Shown here in pieces: positions 14,808-22,842 of a stretch of 64,000 bases of DNA. A program made the position numbers and the translations under genes. Origin of the DNA: Amycolatopsis vancoresmycina (lineage in GTDB: Bacteria > Actinomycetota > Actinomycetes > Mycobacteriales > Pseudonocardiaceae); assembly GCF_000716785.1 (NCBI RefSeq), contig NZ_JNYY01000014.1, positions 248,001-312,000 on the forward strand, written 5' to 3'. Under the pieces are notes generated by a model that saw only the letters and a list, made by a program, of their open reading frames with translations, did no database searches and was not told the origin of the DNA. The first letter of the stretch is position 1; each line of letters opens with the position of its first letter.

Positions 14808-16622
14808 TCAGCCGAGGACGGCGTCGAGGGTGACGGCGGCGTCGATCAGGGCCAGGTGCGTGAACGCCTGCGGGAAGTTGCCGAGCTGCTCGCCGGTCGG
14901 GGCGATCTCCTCCGCGTACAGCCCGACGTGGTTGGCGTAGGTCAGCATCTTCTCGAACGCCGTGCGCGCCTCCTCCAGGCGGCCCGCCCGGGCCAGAGCG
15001 TCGACGTAGGCGAAGCTGCACAGCGAAAACGTGCCTTCGGCGCCGGCGAGGCCGTCCGGGGACGCGGCCGGGTCGTACCGGTAGACCAGGCTGTCGGTCA
15101 CCAGGCCGGTCTTGATCGCGTCGAGCGTCGAGAGCCACAGCGGGTCCGTGGCCGGGAGGAATCCGGTGCGCGGCATGCGAAGCAGGGCCGCGTCGAGCTC
15201 GTCTCCGGTGTCGTGCTGGACGAACGCGTTTCGCGTGCGGTGCCAGCCGCGGTCGATGATCTGGCCGTGGATGCTGTCGCGCTGCCAGGTCCAGTCCTCG
15301 ACCGGGGCCGGCCTGCCGTGGGTGCCGGCCAACCGGATGCCGCGGTCGAAGGCGACCCAGCTCATCAGCCGGCCGTAGGTGAAGCGCTTGCGGCCGCCGC
15401 GGGTCTCCCAGATGCCTTCCTCGGGCTGGTCCCAGTGTTCGCCGAGCCATTCGAGGGCCGCGCGCAGGGCTTCCCAGCCCTGGTGGGGAAGTTCGAACCC
15501 GGCGCGGTCGGCGGCGAAGACGCTGTCGAGGGCTTCGCCGTAGATGTCGAGCTGCAGCTGCCCGGCCGCGTCGTTGCCGATCCGGACCGGCGCCGACCCG
15601 CGGTACCCGGACCAGTGCGCGAGGCTTTCTTCCCGCAGGTCCGTCGTGCCGTCCACGCGGTACAGCACGGCGAGCGGCCCGCTGGTCCCGCCCCGGCCTT
15701 CGCGGATGCGGTCGCCGAGCCAGTTCCCGAACCGGGCGGCCTCCTCCGCGAACCCGAGGGCCAGCAACGCCGACACCGAGAAGGACGCGTCCCGGACCCA
15801 GGTGTAGCGGTAGTCCCAGTTCCGCTCGCCGCCGAGTTCCTCGGGCAGCCCGAGGGTGGGCGCGGCGACCAGCCCGCCGGTCGGCTCGTAGGTGAGCAGC
15901 TTGAGCGTGATCGCCGACCGGAGCACGATCTCCCGCCAGCGGCCGCGGTAGGTGGAGCGGGCCAGCCACCCGCGCCACCAGTCCACAGTGGACTGGAAGA
16001 GGGCTTCGAAGTCGGCGACGCGGATCTCGCGCGGCGGCTCCGCGGAGTCGGTTTCGAGCACGACCCCGCGCACCTGGCCGGCGTCCAGGGTGAGCCGCAG
16101 GTGCACGTCACCGCCTTCGATGCGGGTTTCGGCGAGGTGCTCGTCGCCGGGCTCACGGACCGCGTGCAGCACGAGGGAGGTGTCACGCGCGATGAACACG
16201 GCCCCGTTCGCGACGAGCATCGCCTGGTGCGGACGGCGGCCGTAGTCGAAGCGGGGCGCGACCACGACGTCGAACGTCATCCGGCCGCGGACGCAGCGCA
16301 CGAGCCGGGCGATCCGGTGCCGGGTGGTGGCCGGGCCGTCGCACGGCGGCATGAAGTCGACCACCTCGCCGATGCCGTCGGGGCCGGAGAACCGGGTGAT
16401 CAGCACCGCGGTGTCCGGGTGGTACATCTGGGCACTGGCGCAGGCACCGGCCGGGCGGATCCGGAACCGGCCACCGCGCTCGTCGTCGAGCAGAGCGCCG
16501 AAGACCGACGGCGAATCGAAGCGGGGGCAGCAGAACCAGTCGATCGACCCGTCGGTCGTCACCAGCGCGGCGGTCTGCAGATCTCCGATCAGCCCGTGCT
16601 CGGCGATCGTGGTTTCGGTCAT
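14808..16622 (-). CDS. GH15 glycoside hydrolase (glucoamylase/trehalase-like)
   Basis: A 604-aa cytoplasmic enzyme of the bacterial GH15 group that includes mycobacterial trehalases and glucodextranases. The N-terminal beta-sandwich starts with HGLIGDLQTAALV and DGSIDWFCCPRFDSPSVF (about 8-43). The (alpha/alpha)6 catalytic domain carries NWDYRYTWVRDASFS (about 268-282), the Glu of GIWETRG and a C-terminal FSLCSFAYVDAL/EEIAPTGEQLGNFPQAFTH region with the second catalytic Glu. It likely hydrolyses trehalose or a related alpha-glucoside; substrate is not decidable by eye. GGAGGAGCC precedes the ATG at 16622, favoured over the in-frame ATG at 16652. A perfect-spaced TCATCC-N5-GGGTGA palindrome lies 64 bp upstream. 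Confidence 0.88.
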   Translation of the reverse strand: MTETTIAEHGLIGDLQTAALVTTDGSIDWFCCPRFDSPSVFGALLDDERGGRFRIRPAGACASAQMYHPDTAVLITRFSGPDGIGEVVDFMPPCDGPATTRHRIARLVRCVRGRMTFDVVVAPRFDYGRRPHQAMLVANGAVFIARDTSLVLHAVREPGDEHLAETRIEGGDVHLRLTLDAGQVRGVVLETDSAEPPREIRVADFEALFQSTVDWWRGWLARSTYRGRWREIVLRSAITLKLLTYEPTGGLVAAPTLGLPEELGGERNWDYRYTWVRDASFSVSALLALGFAEEAARFGNWLGDRIREGRGGTSGPLAVLYRVDGTTDLREESLAHWSGYRGSAPVRIGNDAAGQLQLDIYGEALDSVFAADRAGFELPHQGWEALRAALEWLGEHWDQPEEGIWETRGGRKRFTYGRLMSWVAFDRGIRLAGTHGRPAPVEDWTWQRDSIHGQIIDRGWHRTRNAFVQHDTGDELDAALLRMPRTGFLPATDPLWLSTLDAIKTGLVTDSLVYRYDPAASPDGLAGAEGTFSLCSFAYVDALARAGRLEEARTAFEKMLTYANHVGLYAEEIAPTGEQLGNFPQAFTHLALIDAAVTLDAVLG

Positions 16623-16685
16623 GGCTCCTCCATCGGCACCGGATCCCCTCACCGGGCACCGTCCCGGGCCGGGACGGCCGCTGCC

Positions 16686-16702
16686 TCATCCCGGCGGGGT
16701 GA
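16686..16702. promoter_or_regulatory. Recurrent palindrome, copy 2 (GH15)
   Basis: TCATCCCGGCGGGGTGA, 64 bp upstream of the GH15 start codon. Confidence 0.65.
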
Positions 16703-16720
16703 GGTGGCCGGGTCGGGAGT

Positions 16721-16918
16721 GCCGGGGTCGCGGAGGTGGTTGGCGGGCGGGCTGCTGACCGTCAGGCCGCGGAAGTCGCGGAGGCGGCCCCCTGCTCGCC
16801 GAGTGGGCGGCAGCCGTGGCCCCGCTGCGGGCGCCGGGGTCGCGGGAGTGGCCAGCGGTCGGGCCGCTGGCCGCCGGAGCACCGCGAAAGCCGCGGAAGC
16901 GAGCCCCTGCTCGCCGAG
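16721..16918. repeat. Imperfect direct repeat, two ~85-bp copies
   Basis: Copy A starts GCCGGGGTCGCGG at 16721 and ends CCTGCTCGCCGAG (from 16791). Copy B has the same landmarks at 16833 and 16906. The offset changes from 112 to 115 bp, so the copies differ by a 3-nt indel, with roughly three quarters identity by eye. No known element. Confidence 0.5.
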
Positions 16919-16946
16919 CAAGCGGGCGCCCGGCCGGGCCGGTGCC

Positions 16947-16963
16947 TCACCCCCGCGGGGTGA
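16947..16963. promoter_or_regulatory. Recurrent palindrome, copy 3 (MFS exporter)
   Basis: TCACCCCCGCGGGGTGA, perfect consensus. The symmetry extends outward to 10-bp arms (GCCTCACCCC...GGGGTGAGGC). It lies 58 bp before the MFS start codon. Confidence 0.7.
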
Positions 16964-17020
16964 GGCAGCCCGGCCCCGGCCGCGCCACCGTGTGCGGCAC
17001 CCGACGAGGAAGGCCCGCCG

Positions 17021-18418
17021 ATGCTCGTGCTGCCCCTGGCCCTCGCCCAGTTCGTCGCGAGCTACGCCGCGACGACCATGACCGTCGCCGTCAGCGCCAT
17101 CGCCGCGGACCTCGGGACGACCGTGCTCGGCGTGCAGACGGCGATCACGGTGTTCACCCTCACCATGGCGTCGCTCATGGTGCCCGGCAGCAAACTGAGC
17201 GACCTGCTGGGCCGCAAGCGCTGCTTCCTCGCCGGGCTCGCCGTGTACGGCTCCGGTGCCCTGCTGGCTTCGGCCGCGCACGGCCCGGCGCTGCTGCTCC
17301 TCGGCTACTCGGTGCTGGAGGGCGTCGGCTCGGCGCTCATGATCCCGCCGATCTACATCCTGATCACCGTCGCCAGCCCCGGCCTCGAAGCGCGGGCGCG
17401 GGCCTTCGGCGTGGTCAGCGGGGCCGGCGCGCTCGGCGCCGCGGCCGGCCCGCTCGTCGGCGGCCTGGTCACCACGTGGCTGGGCTGGCGGGCGTCCTTC
17501 CTGCTGCAGGTCCTCCTGGTCGCCCTGATCGTCCTGCTGACGGTGCGGGTCACCGAGCCGCCCGCACCGCCGCGCGAGGAGGAGTTCGACGTCGCCGGCG
17601 CGGTCCTCTCGGCGGCCGGCCTGTTCTTCGTCGTCTTCGGCGTGCTGCAGACGGGCACCTACGGCTGGCTCGTCTCCCGCGCGGACTTCGCCGTCGGTGC
17701 CGTGGTCCTGCTGCCGGCCGGCGGGATTTCACCGCTCTGGCTGTTCGCCGGCATCGGCGCCGCCTTCCTCGTGGTGTTCTTCGCGCACGTCCGCTCGCGG
17801 GAACGGGCCGGCCGGGCGGCGCTGGTGCCGTCGGGGCTCTTCCGCGACCGCGTCACCTGGCTCGGGCTGACCACCCAGCACGTGCAGTGGCTGGTCCTGC
17901 AGGGGGCGTTCTTCGTCGTCGCGGTCTTCCTGCAGGAGGTCCGCGGGTACGACGCGATCGAGACCGGGCTGATGCTCACCCCGGCCACCGCCGGCATCCT
18001 GGGTGCCTCGGCGGCGGCGGGCCGGCTCGCGCGGCGGCACTCCCAGCGCGGTCTCGTCCGCGCCGGGTTCGCCGTCACCGTCGCGGGGCTGGCCCTCGTG
18101 CTGCTGCTGGTCCGGGCGGATTCCGGGGTGGCGGGCGCGGTGCCGGGCCTGTTCCTGCTCGGCGCCGGGGTCGGGGTCATGCTGACGGCGTCGGTGAACC
18201 TCGTGCAGTCGCGCTTCCCGGACTCCGCCCAGGGCGACATTTCGGGTGTGTCCCGCAGTGTGTCGAACCTCGGCTCGTCGGTGGGGACGGCGCTGGCCGG
18301 CTCGGTCCTGGCCGGGACGCCGCACCTCGGCGGGCGGTCCTTCGCCCTCGCCCTCACCACCCTGGGCGTCGTGGCGCTGGCCGGGCTGGCCGCGGCGGTG
18401 CGGCTGCCGTCCGACTGA
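17021..18418 (+). CDS. MFS exporter, DHA2 (EmrB/QacA-like)
   Basis: A 465-aa major facilitator transporter with 12-14 predicted helices. The motif-A loop (GSKLSDLLGRKRCFLAG, about residues 58-74) and the antiporter motif C region (GAGALGAAAGPLVGGL, about 137-152) mark the drug/H+ antiporter DHA2 family. It is expected to export small amphiphilic compounds; the substrate is unknown. AGGAAGG lies 8 nt before the ATG. The perfect TCACCC-N5-GGGTGA palindrome lies 58 bp upstream, placing it in the same putative regulon as GH15. It is convergent with the K+ channel gene. Confidence 0.88.
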   Translation: MLVLPLALAQFVASYAATTMTVAVSAIAADLGTTVLGVQTAITVFTLTMASLMVPGSKLSDLLGRKRCFLAGLAVYGSGALLASAAHGPALLLLGYSVLEGVGSALMIPPIYILITVASPGLEARARAFGVVSGAGALGAAAGPLVGGLVTTWLGWRASFLLQVLLVALIVLLTVRVTEPPAPPREEEFDVAGAVLSAAGLFFVVFGVLQTGTYGWLVSRADFAVGAVVLLPAGGISPLWLFAGIGAAFLVVFFAHVRSRERAGRAALVPSGLFRDRVTWLGLTTQHVQWLVLQGAFFVVAVFLQEVRGYDAIETGLMLTPATAGILGASAAAGRLARRHSQRGLVRAGFAVTVAGLALVLLLVRADSGVAGAVPGLFLLGAGVGVMLTASVNLVQSRFPDSAQGDISGVSRSVSNLGSSVGTALAGSVLAGTPHLGGRSFALALTTLGVVALAGLAAAVRLPSD

Positions 18419-18419
18419 T

Positions 18420-18931
18420 TCGTCCACTGTGGACGCGCGCCGGTGCCGCACCGCGGTCAGGATCACCCGCAGCACCACGCCCAGCACCACCAGGTCCGCG
18501 GCCATCTGCACGGTCACCAGCACCCGGGCGGCGGTGGACACCGGGGTGATGTCGCCGAAGCCGACCGTGGCGAACACCGTGACCGTGAAGTACAGGGCGT
18601 CGGTGCGGGTCAGCACCGCACCGAAGGACCCCGGCCGGTCCTGGGCGAGCACGTAGTAGGCGTCGGCGAACAGCAGCAGGAACAGCGGCACGATGAGGGC
18701 GAGCGCCTGGACGCCCTGCCACGCCGGGAACGGCGAGCGCAGGATCATCCGCACCTCGCCGACCACCAGCAGCACCAGCACGGCGAGACCGGCGGTGAAG
18801 GTGACCGCCGTCCACGGCCGCAGGACCTGGTCGACCGGGAGCAGGTAGTAGAGGCAGACCAGCGCGATGACCGTGAGCAGGGGCCGCAGCACGGCCAGGT
18901 GGACGAACCGCCACCGCCGGGCCGCGGTCAA
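18420..18931 (-). CDS. Two-TM potassium channel (missing in-frame stop)
   Basis: A pore-domain ion channel of about 170 recognisable residues. It has two to four membrane helices and the K+ selectivity filter TVGFGD (in FATVGFGDITPVSTAARVLV), typical of small bacterial ion_trans_2 channels. The likely start is TTG at 18931, which overlaps the stop of the upstream PLDc_N-SHOCT gene (TTGA), so the two are coupled. Recognisable sequence ends near 18420 with VRHRRAS, where such proteins usually stop. Here the frame stays open until a stop at 17729, running about 690 nt antisense through the MFS gene. I give the homologous part only; see the finding on the lost stop. Confidence 0.75.
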
Positions 18932-19332
18932 CGCGCGAGGGCCTTCCGCTTGAGGGCCTGGAACTCCGCGTCGTCGATGACGCCTTGGTCCAGCAGCCGC
19001 CGGGCTTCGGCGATCTGCGCCGCACCGGTGTTGTCCGATGTGGACACCGAACGCACGTAGTCGTCGAACCGCCGCTGGGTGGCCACTTCGCGGGCGCGCT
19101 GCCGGTCGAGGATGTTCCGGCCCTGCGTGCAGAGGTAGAGCAGCACGCCGACGAACGGCAGCACGATCACCAGTACCGTCCAGCCCGCCTTGCCCCAGCC
19201 GGAGACGTCGGCCCGGCGGTACAGGTCGCCCAGGATCACGAACAGCAGCCAGAACCAGGCGATCCAGCAGAAGAACACCAGCATCGTCCACATCAGGCTC
19301 AGGAACGGGTACTCCGCGCTCGCCAGGGCCAT
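18928..19332 (-). CDS. PLDc_N-SHOCT small membrane protein
   Basis: A 134-aa protein. Two transmembrane helices and the Trp/Phe-rich phospholipase-D N-terminal (PLDc_N) region cover about residues 10-70. A linker follows, then a C-terminal SHOCT helix pair (QIAEARRLLDQGVIDDAEFQALKRKAL, about 105-131). SHOCT motifs are short oligomerisation modules often found on membrane stress proteins. It has no phospholipase catalytic motif. AGGAG lies 6 nt before the ATG. It is translationally coupled to the K+ channel gene; together they may form an envelope ion-homeostasis unit (inference). A TCACCC-N5-GGGTGG site lies 84 bp upstream. Confidence 0.85.
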   Translation of the reverse strand: MALASAEYPFLSLMWTMLVFFCWIAWFWLLFVILGDLYRRADVSGWGKAGWTVLVIVLPFVGVLLYLCTQGRNILDRQRAREVATQRRFDDYVRSVSTSDNTGAAQIAEARRLLDQGVIDDAEFQALKRKALAR

Positions 19333-19348
19333 GACATCTCCTCGTCTC

Positions 19349-19404
19349 CGGGATCGGGGCCAGGCACGCTCGCGCGTGCCCGGCCCACTCGACACCGATC
19401 CCGG
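19349..19404 (-). terminator. Nested hairpins after the first LAL gene
   Basis: An inner stem, GGGCCAGGCACG (19357-19368) with CGTGCCCGGCCC (19375-19386), has one mismatch. An outer stem, CCGGGATCGG (19349-19358) with CCGATCCCGG (19395-19404), is perfect but overlaps the inner arm by 2 nt. They lie just past the LAL stop and before the PLDc_N-SHOCT start, so they probably insulate the two transcripts. Confidence 0.55.
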
Positions 19405-19415
19405 GTGCGCCCGCC

Positions 19416-19432
19416 TCACCCGCTCCGGGTGG
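19416..19432. promoter_or_regulatory. Recurrent palindrome, copy 4 (PLDc_N-SHOCT/K+ channel)
   Basis: TCACCCGCTCCGGGTGG, last base off consensus, 84 bp upstream of the PLDc_N-SHOCT start codon. Confidence 0.6.
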
Positions 19433-19442
19433 GGCGAGGGGT

Positions 19443-22100
19443 TCAGACCGTGAAGTCGGCGACTTCGGCGTCGAGCAGTCCCCGTTCCTGCGCGATCGTG
19501 ACCGCTTCGCGCCGGCTGCGGACGTCGAGCTTCGCGTAGATCCCGCGGACGTGGGTCTTGACGGTGTTGGGGGAGACGGTCAGGTCCTGGGCGATCTCGT
19601 CGATCGACCGCTGCGTCGGCAGCAGGCGCAGGACGCTGCGTTCGCGTTCGGTCAGCGGGGCCGGCATCGGCGGGGTGCGCAGCCGGCGCCGCAGGGCGAG
19701 GACCTCGCCGGCGAACCGTTCCCCGGCGCCGAGGCGGCCCAGCCGGCTGGTGAGGAAGCCGACCAGTTCGGGCGGGGCGAAGACGAACGGGAACCGGACG
19801 CCGGCGGGTTCGGCGGCGCGGACCGCGTCGTCGAGCAGCCGGGCGGCCCGGTCGCGCGCCCCGGCCGCCAGCGCGGCCTGCACGCCGAGCAGCGACGCCT
19901 CGATCGGGGCCCAGGCCAGTTCCAGCGGGGGCGGGTCGTCGGCCAGTGACCGCAGCACGGTGCTCGCCGCGTGGTGGCGGCCGAGCCGCAGCTGCGTCCG
20001 GGCGCGCATCAGGAGCAGCTCGCCCGAACCGGTGAGGAGCGGCAGGGCCCAGCGGACGGTCTCCCGGGCCTGGCCCGCCGCACCCAGCCGCAGGGCCGCG
20101 CGCTGCTCCAGCACGGCGCACAGGGCGGCGTACCCGGCGGGGCAGCCGCGCCCGGTCCCGGGACGGGTGCGGGCCCGGCGCATCCGCCGCAGGCCCGCGT
20201 GCCAGCTGCCGAGCTCGAACTCGGCGGCCCCGCGCAGGGTTTCGGCGAACATCCGCAGGTCGCGGGCCGCCCGCGCCGGGGCGTCGCCGAGCAGCTGCCC
20301 GATCCGCTTCGCGTGTTCGACGCAGTCGGCGGGTTCACCGCGCAACAGGGCCCCGTACGCCATCAGGGCGTGGGCTTGGGCGCCCTGCAGCGACCGCGGG
20401 GACTCCTGGTGCGGCAGGCGGCTGCCGGCCCGGCGGGCCAGGGTGTCCATCGCCCGGTAGTCGCCGTCGTGGCAGGCCAGCTCGGCCAGCACGGTGAGGC
20501 ACCGGGCGACGGTGAAGTCCTGGTGCACCTGCTCGGCGGTGCCGAGGACCGCCACCAGCGCCTCCCGGGCCGGCTCGCGCTGGTCGCGGGCGATGAGGAC
20601 GCCGGCCCGGTGCACGGCCGCGAGCCCGCGGAGCTCGCTCCCGGCGAACGGCTCCTCGTCGGCCTGCTCGGCGACGCGGAGCGCCTGGGCCGGGGTGCGG
20701 TCGAGCTGCGCGAGCCGGGCGTGGGTCAACCGGCGCAGCACGGTCAGCTCCGGCGCCGCCCGGTCCGGCCACGACGCCTCGGCGCGGGCCAGGTACAGCC
20801 GGGCCGCCGAGGTTTCGGCCGCCTCCAGGCACAGCGCGGCCGAGATCAGCGCGGCCGGGGCGCCTGCCGCGATCCGCCGGTCCTCGAGCAGCGCGAGGGC
20901 CTGCCGCAGGACGTCGTGCTCGCCCGCGACGAACAGGGTCACGGCGTGCTCGCGCAGGAGCTCGCCGACCCGGGCGGGGTTCCCGGACCGGACGCTGTGC
21001 AGCAACGCCGGCGCGGGCCGGTGGTGCCCGGCGAACCAGCGGGCCGCGGTCGCGTGCAGCGCCCGGGCCCGGTCCGGGGCCCGCCGCTCCTGCTCGGCGC
21101 GCAGGTAGGTGCGCAGCAGCGGCGTCACGCGGTGGTGCGGTGGCGTGCCGGCGGTGTCGACCAGCCCGGTGGCGGGCTCGCCGAGTTCGCGCAGCATCGC
21201 CTCCGCGTCCGGCCGGCCGCCGAGCGCCGTCGCCAGCCCGGCCGGAACCTCGTCGCAGATGCTGATCGTGCGCAGCAGTTCCCGCTGTGCCGGGGTGAGC
21301 GGGGCGAGGGCTTCGTCGGTCAGGTAGGCGAGCACGGCGTCGTCGCGCCCGGTCTCGAAGTCACGCAGGCTCCCGTGCCGGGCGGCGGACGCCGCGGCGA
21401 GCCGCAGCCCGGCCGGCCAGCCCCCGGTGCCGGCCACCAGCCGGGTGACCTGATCCCGCGGAATCGCCCGGTCGGCCGTGGCGAGCAGCGCCTCCGCCTC
21501 CTCCGCGGTGAACCGCAGCCGGGCGGCGCCGACTTCGACGAGCCGGTCCGCGAGCCGCGCCCGGCCCAGCGGCAGGGGTGGTTCCCGCCGGCTCGAAACG
21601 GCCAGGCACAGCCCGGCCGGCTGGTGGCGGACCAGCGCCTGCAGCCCGTGCCACGGTTCGGGCGCGGTGATCTCCTGCGCGCTGTCGACGACGAGCACCA
21701 CGGGCTCGGGCAGGGCGTCGAGGGCGTCGGCGACCGTGCTCAGGAAGCCGAGGTCGGTGCTCGGGGCCCCGGGGACCGCCAGCAGCCGCAGCGGAGTGCC
21801 GCCGGGGAGCCCGCCGAGGGTTTCCAGGACGGCGGACCAGAAGAGGTGGTCGTCGTTGTCCTCGGCGTCCGCGGACAGCCAGGCGACCGCGCCCCGGCCC
21901 CGCTGCCGCGCCCATTCGGCGAGGAGCACGGTCTTGCCGAACCCGGCGGGAGCACCGACGAACACCAGGGCCGCTTCGCTCGCGCCGTCGAGGACGGTGA
22001 GCAGGCGCGGCCGAGACACGAGATCCGCCGGCGGGCCGGGAACGGTGATCTTCGTTCTCGGAATTCGTCTTCGGGCCGGGACGTCGCGGCACTGGCGCAT
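19443..22100 (-). CDS. LAL-type LuxR regulator (MalT-like ATPase), copy 1
   Basis: An 885-aa large ATP-binding LuxR regulator. The N-terminal STAND-type NTPase has Walker A GAPAGFGKT (about residues 49-57) and a Walker B-like VLVVDSAQEI. A long helical, TPR-like sensor region spans about 300-800. A C-terminal LuxR HTH reads LTERERSVLRLLPTQRSIDEIA followed by NTVKTHVRGIYAKL. AAGGAGAA precedes the ATG at 22100; upstream in-frame starts lack an RBS. A TCACCC-N5-GGGCGA palindrome 66 bp upstream suggests autoregulation. It is the best candidate in the window for the factor that reads this palindrome (inference from the LuxR preference for such palindromes and from position). Confidence 0.88.
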   Translation of the reverse strand: MRQCRDVPARRRIPRTKITVPGPPADLVSRPRLLTVLDGASEAALVFVGAPAGFGKTVLLAEWARQRGRGAVAWLSADAEDNDDHLFWSAVLETLGGLPGGTPLRLLAVPGAPSTDLGFLSTVADALDALPEPVVLVVDSAQEITAPEPWHGLQALVRHQPAGLCLAVSSRREPPLPLGRARLADRLVEVGAARLRFTAEEAEALLATADRAIPRDQVTRLVAGTGGWPAGLRLAAASAARHGSLRDFETGRDDAVLAYLTDEALAPLTPAQRELLRTISICDEVPAGLATALGGRPDAEAMLRELGEPATGLVDTAGTPPHHRVTPLLRTYLRAEQERRAPDRARALHATAARWFAGHHRPAPALLHSVRSGNPARVGELLREHAVTLFVAGEHDVLRQALALLEDRRIAAGAPAALISAALCLEAAETSAARLYLARAEASWPDRAAPELTVLRRLTHARLAQLDRTPAQALRVAEQADEEPFAGSELRGLAAVHRAGVLIARDQREPAREALVAVLGTAEQVHQDFTVARCLTVLAELACHDGDYRAMDTLARRAGSRLPHQESPRSLQGAQAHALMAYGALLRGEPADCVEHAKRIGQLLGDAPARAARDLRMFAETLRGAAEFELGSWHAGLRRMRRARTRPGTGRGCPAGYAALCAVLEQRAALRLGAAGQARETVRWALPLLTGSGELLLMRARTQLRLGRHHAASTVLRSLADDPPPLELAWAPIEASLLGVQAALAAGARDRAARLLDDAVRAAEPAGVRFPFVFAPPELVGFLTSRLGRLGAGERFAGEVLALRRRLRTPPMPAPLTERERSVLRLLPTQRSIDEIAQDLTVSPNTVKTHVRGIYAKLDVRSRREAVTIAQERGLLDAEVADFTV

Positions 22101-22165
22101 CGGTAATTCTCCTTCGTGATCGGTTTCGGGCGAGCCCGCGGATCCTGCCACGCAAAAGCCCCGGC

Positions 22166-22182
22166 TCACCCCCTGCGGGCGA
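22166..22182. promoter_or_regulatory. Recurrent palindrome, copy 5 (LAL gene and divergent small genes)
   Basis: TCACCCCCTGCGGGCGA, one mismatched pair, 66 bp upstream of the LAL start and 27 bp upstream of the divergent small membrane gene. Confidence 0.65.
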
Positions 22183-22208
22183 GGAGAACAACGGCCGGGA
22201 GCAGAATC

Positions 22209-22556
22209 GTGTGGCGGGTGAAAATACGCGGGAATTCATCGGAAAGCGGCCGGCGGCGATTCGCGGGCGCGCAGTTCTGCTGGCTCGGGCCGGGGGAGGC
22301 CGTGGTGCTCGACGTGCTGCGGACCGGCCGGATCAGCGTCGGTTCGGTGCTGCTGTGGCTGGTCGTCGCGCTCGCCGCGCTGAGCCCGGCCGCCGAGCTG
22401 CGCACCGGCGTCCGCGCCGGGGCGGACCTGGTCGCGCGGCTGGTGTTCCTGCCGGCGCGGGGCTGGTCGGCGGCGATGATGCTGCTCGACGCGGCGATGG
22501 TCGCGCACTCCTGGTACGCGGCCGGCCGGTCCCGGCGAGGGCGGCGGGCCCGGTGA
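22209..22556 (+). CDS. Small membrane protein of unknown family
   Basis: A 115-aa protein with a basic N-terminus, a hydrophobic helix around residues 45-62 (SVLLWLVVALAALSPAAEL) and a second weaker amphipathic segment near 80-100. I do not recognise the family. The GTG at 22209 has GGGAG 8 nt upstream; a GTG at 22218 is an alternative. Its stop overlaps the start of the next gene by 4 bp (GTGA). It is divergent from the LAL regulator over the shared palindrome at 22166-22182, so the pair is probably co-regulated with it. Confidence 0.6.
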   Translation: MWRVKIRGNSSESGRRRFAGAQFCWLGPGEAVVLDVLRTGRISVGSVLLWLVVALAALSPAAELRTGVRAGADLVARLVFLPARGWSAAMMLLDAAMVAHSWYAAGRSRRGRRAR

Positions 22557-22825
22557 CCCGGGGTGGCGTCCTCGACCTGACGGCGGGCACGCAGTACGTC
22601 TTCCGGGGCAGCGGTGCCATTCCGGACCGGGCGGCCACCGGGGCCACCGATTTCCGGGACGTGGTCGTCGTGCCGGTCCCGCCGGAAACGATCGTGTTCG
22701 GCACGGTGGCCGATCCCCGGCGCCTCCCGGAAATCCTGCGGCGGCTCGAGGCGCTCGGGATGCACGTGGTGTCCGTCCACCGGGTCCGCGAACTGCCTCT
22801 GGTGGTGCAGCGCGCGTCCCCGTGA
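22553..22825 (+). CDS. 90-aa protein of unknown function
   Basis: A short soluble protein beginning VTRGGVLDLTAG, with an alternating beta/alpha pattern (DVVVVPVPPETIVFGTVADP, then ILRRLEALGMHVVSVHRV) that looks like a small alpha/beta or ACT-like fold. I cannot assign a family. The GTG overlaps the preceding stop by 4 bp, so it is coupled to the small membrane protein gene. It ends 17 bp before the convergent DUF2252 gene. Confidence 0.6.
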   Translation: MTRGGVLDLTAGTQYVFRGSGAIPDRAATGATDFRDVVVVPVPPETIVFGTVADPRRLPEILRRLEALGMHVVSVHRVRELPLVVQRASP

Positions 22826-22842
22826 CGGCGCGGCCGGCGTCC

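Larger units (their letters stand above)
16623..17020. other. 398-bp divergent promoter region with two regulatory palindromes and an imperfect repeat
   Basis: No convincing gene is visible here. The region separates GH15 (leftward) from the MFS exporter (rightward). It contains one palindrome near each start (16686-16702 and 16947-16963). Between them are two imperfect copies of an ~85-bp sequence offset by 112-115 bp. Confidence 0.6.

Noticed and set aside
14631..17081. 816-codon open frame on the plus strand across GH15
   Set aside because: It is antisense to the clear GH15 gene; its sequence is low-complexity Arg/Gly/Pro-rich and has no family motif, as expected from GC-skewed codon positions.
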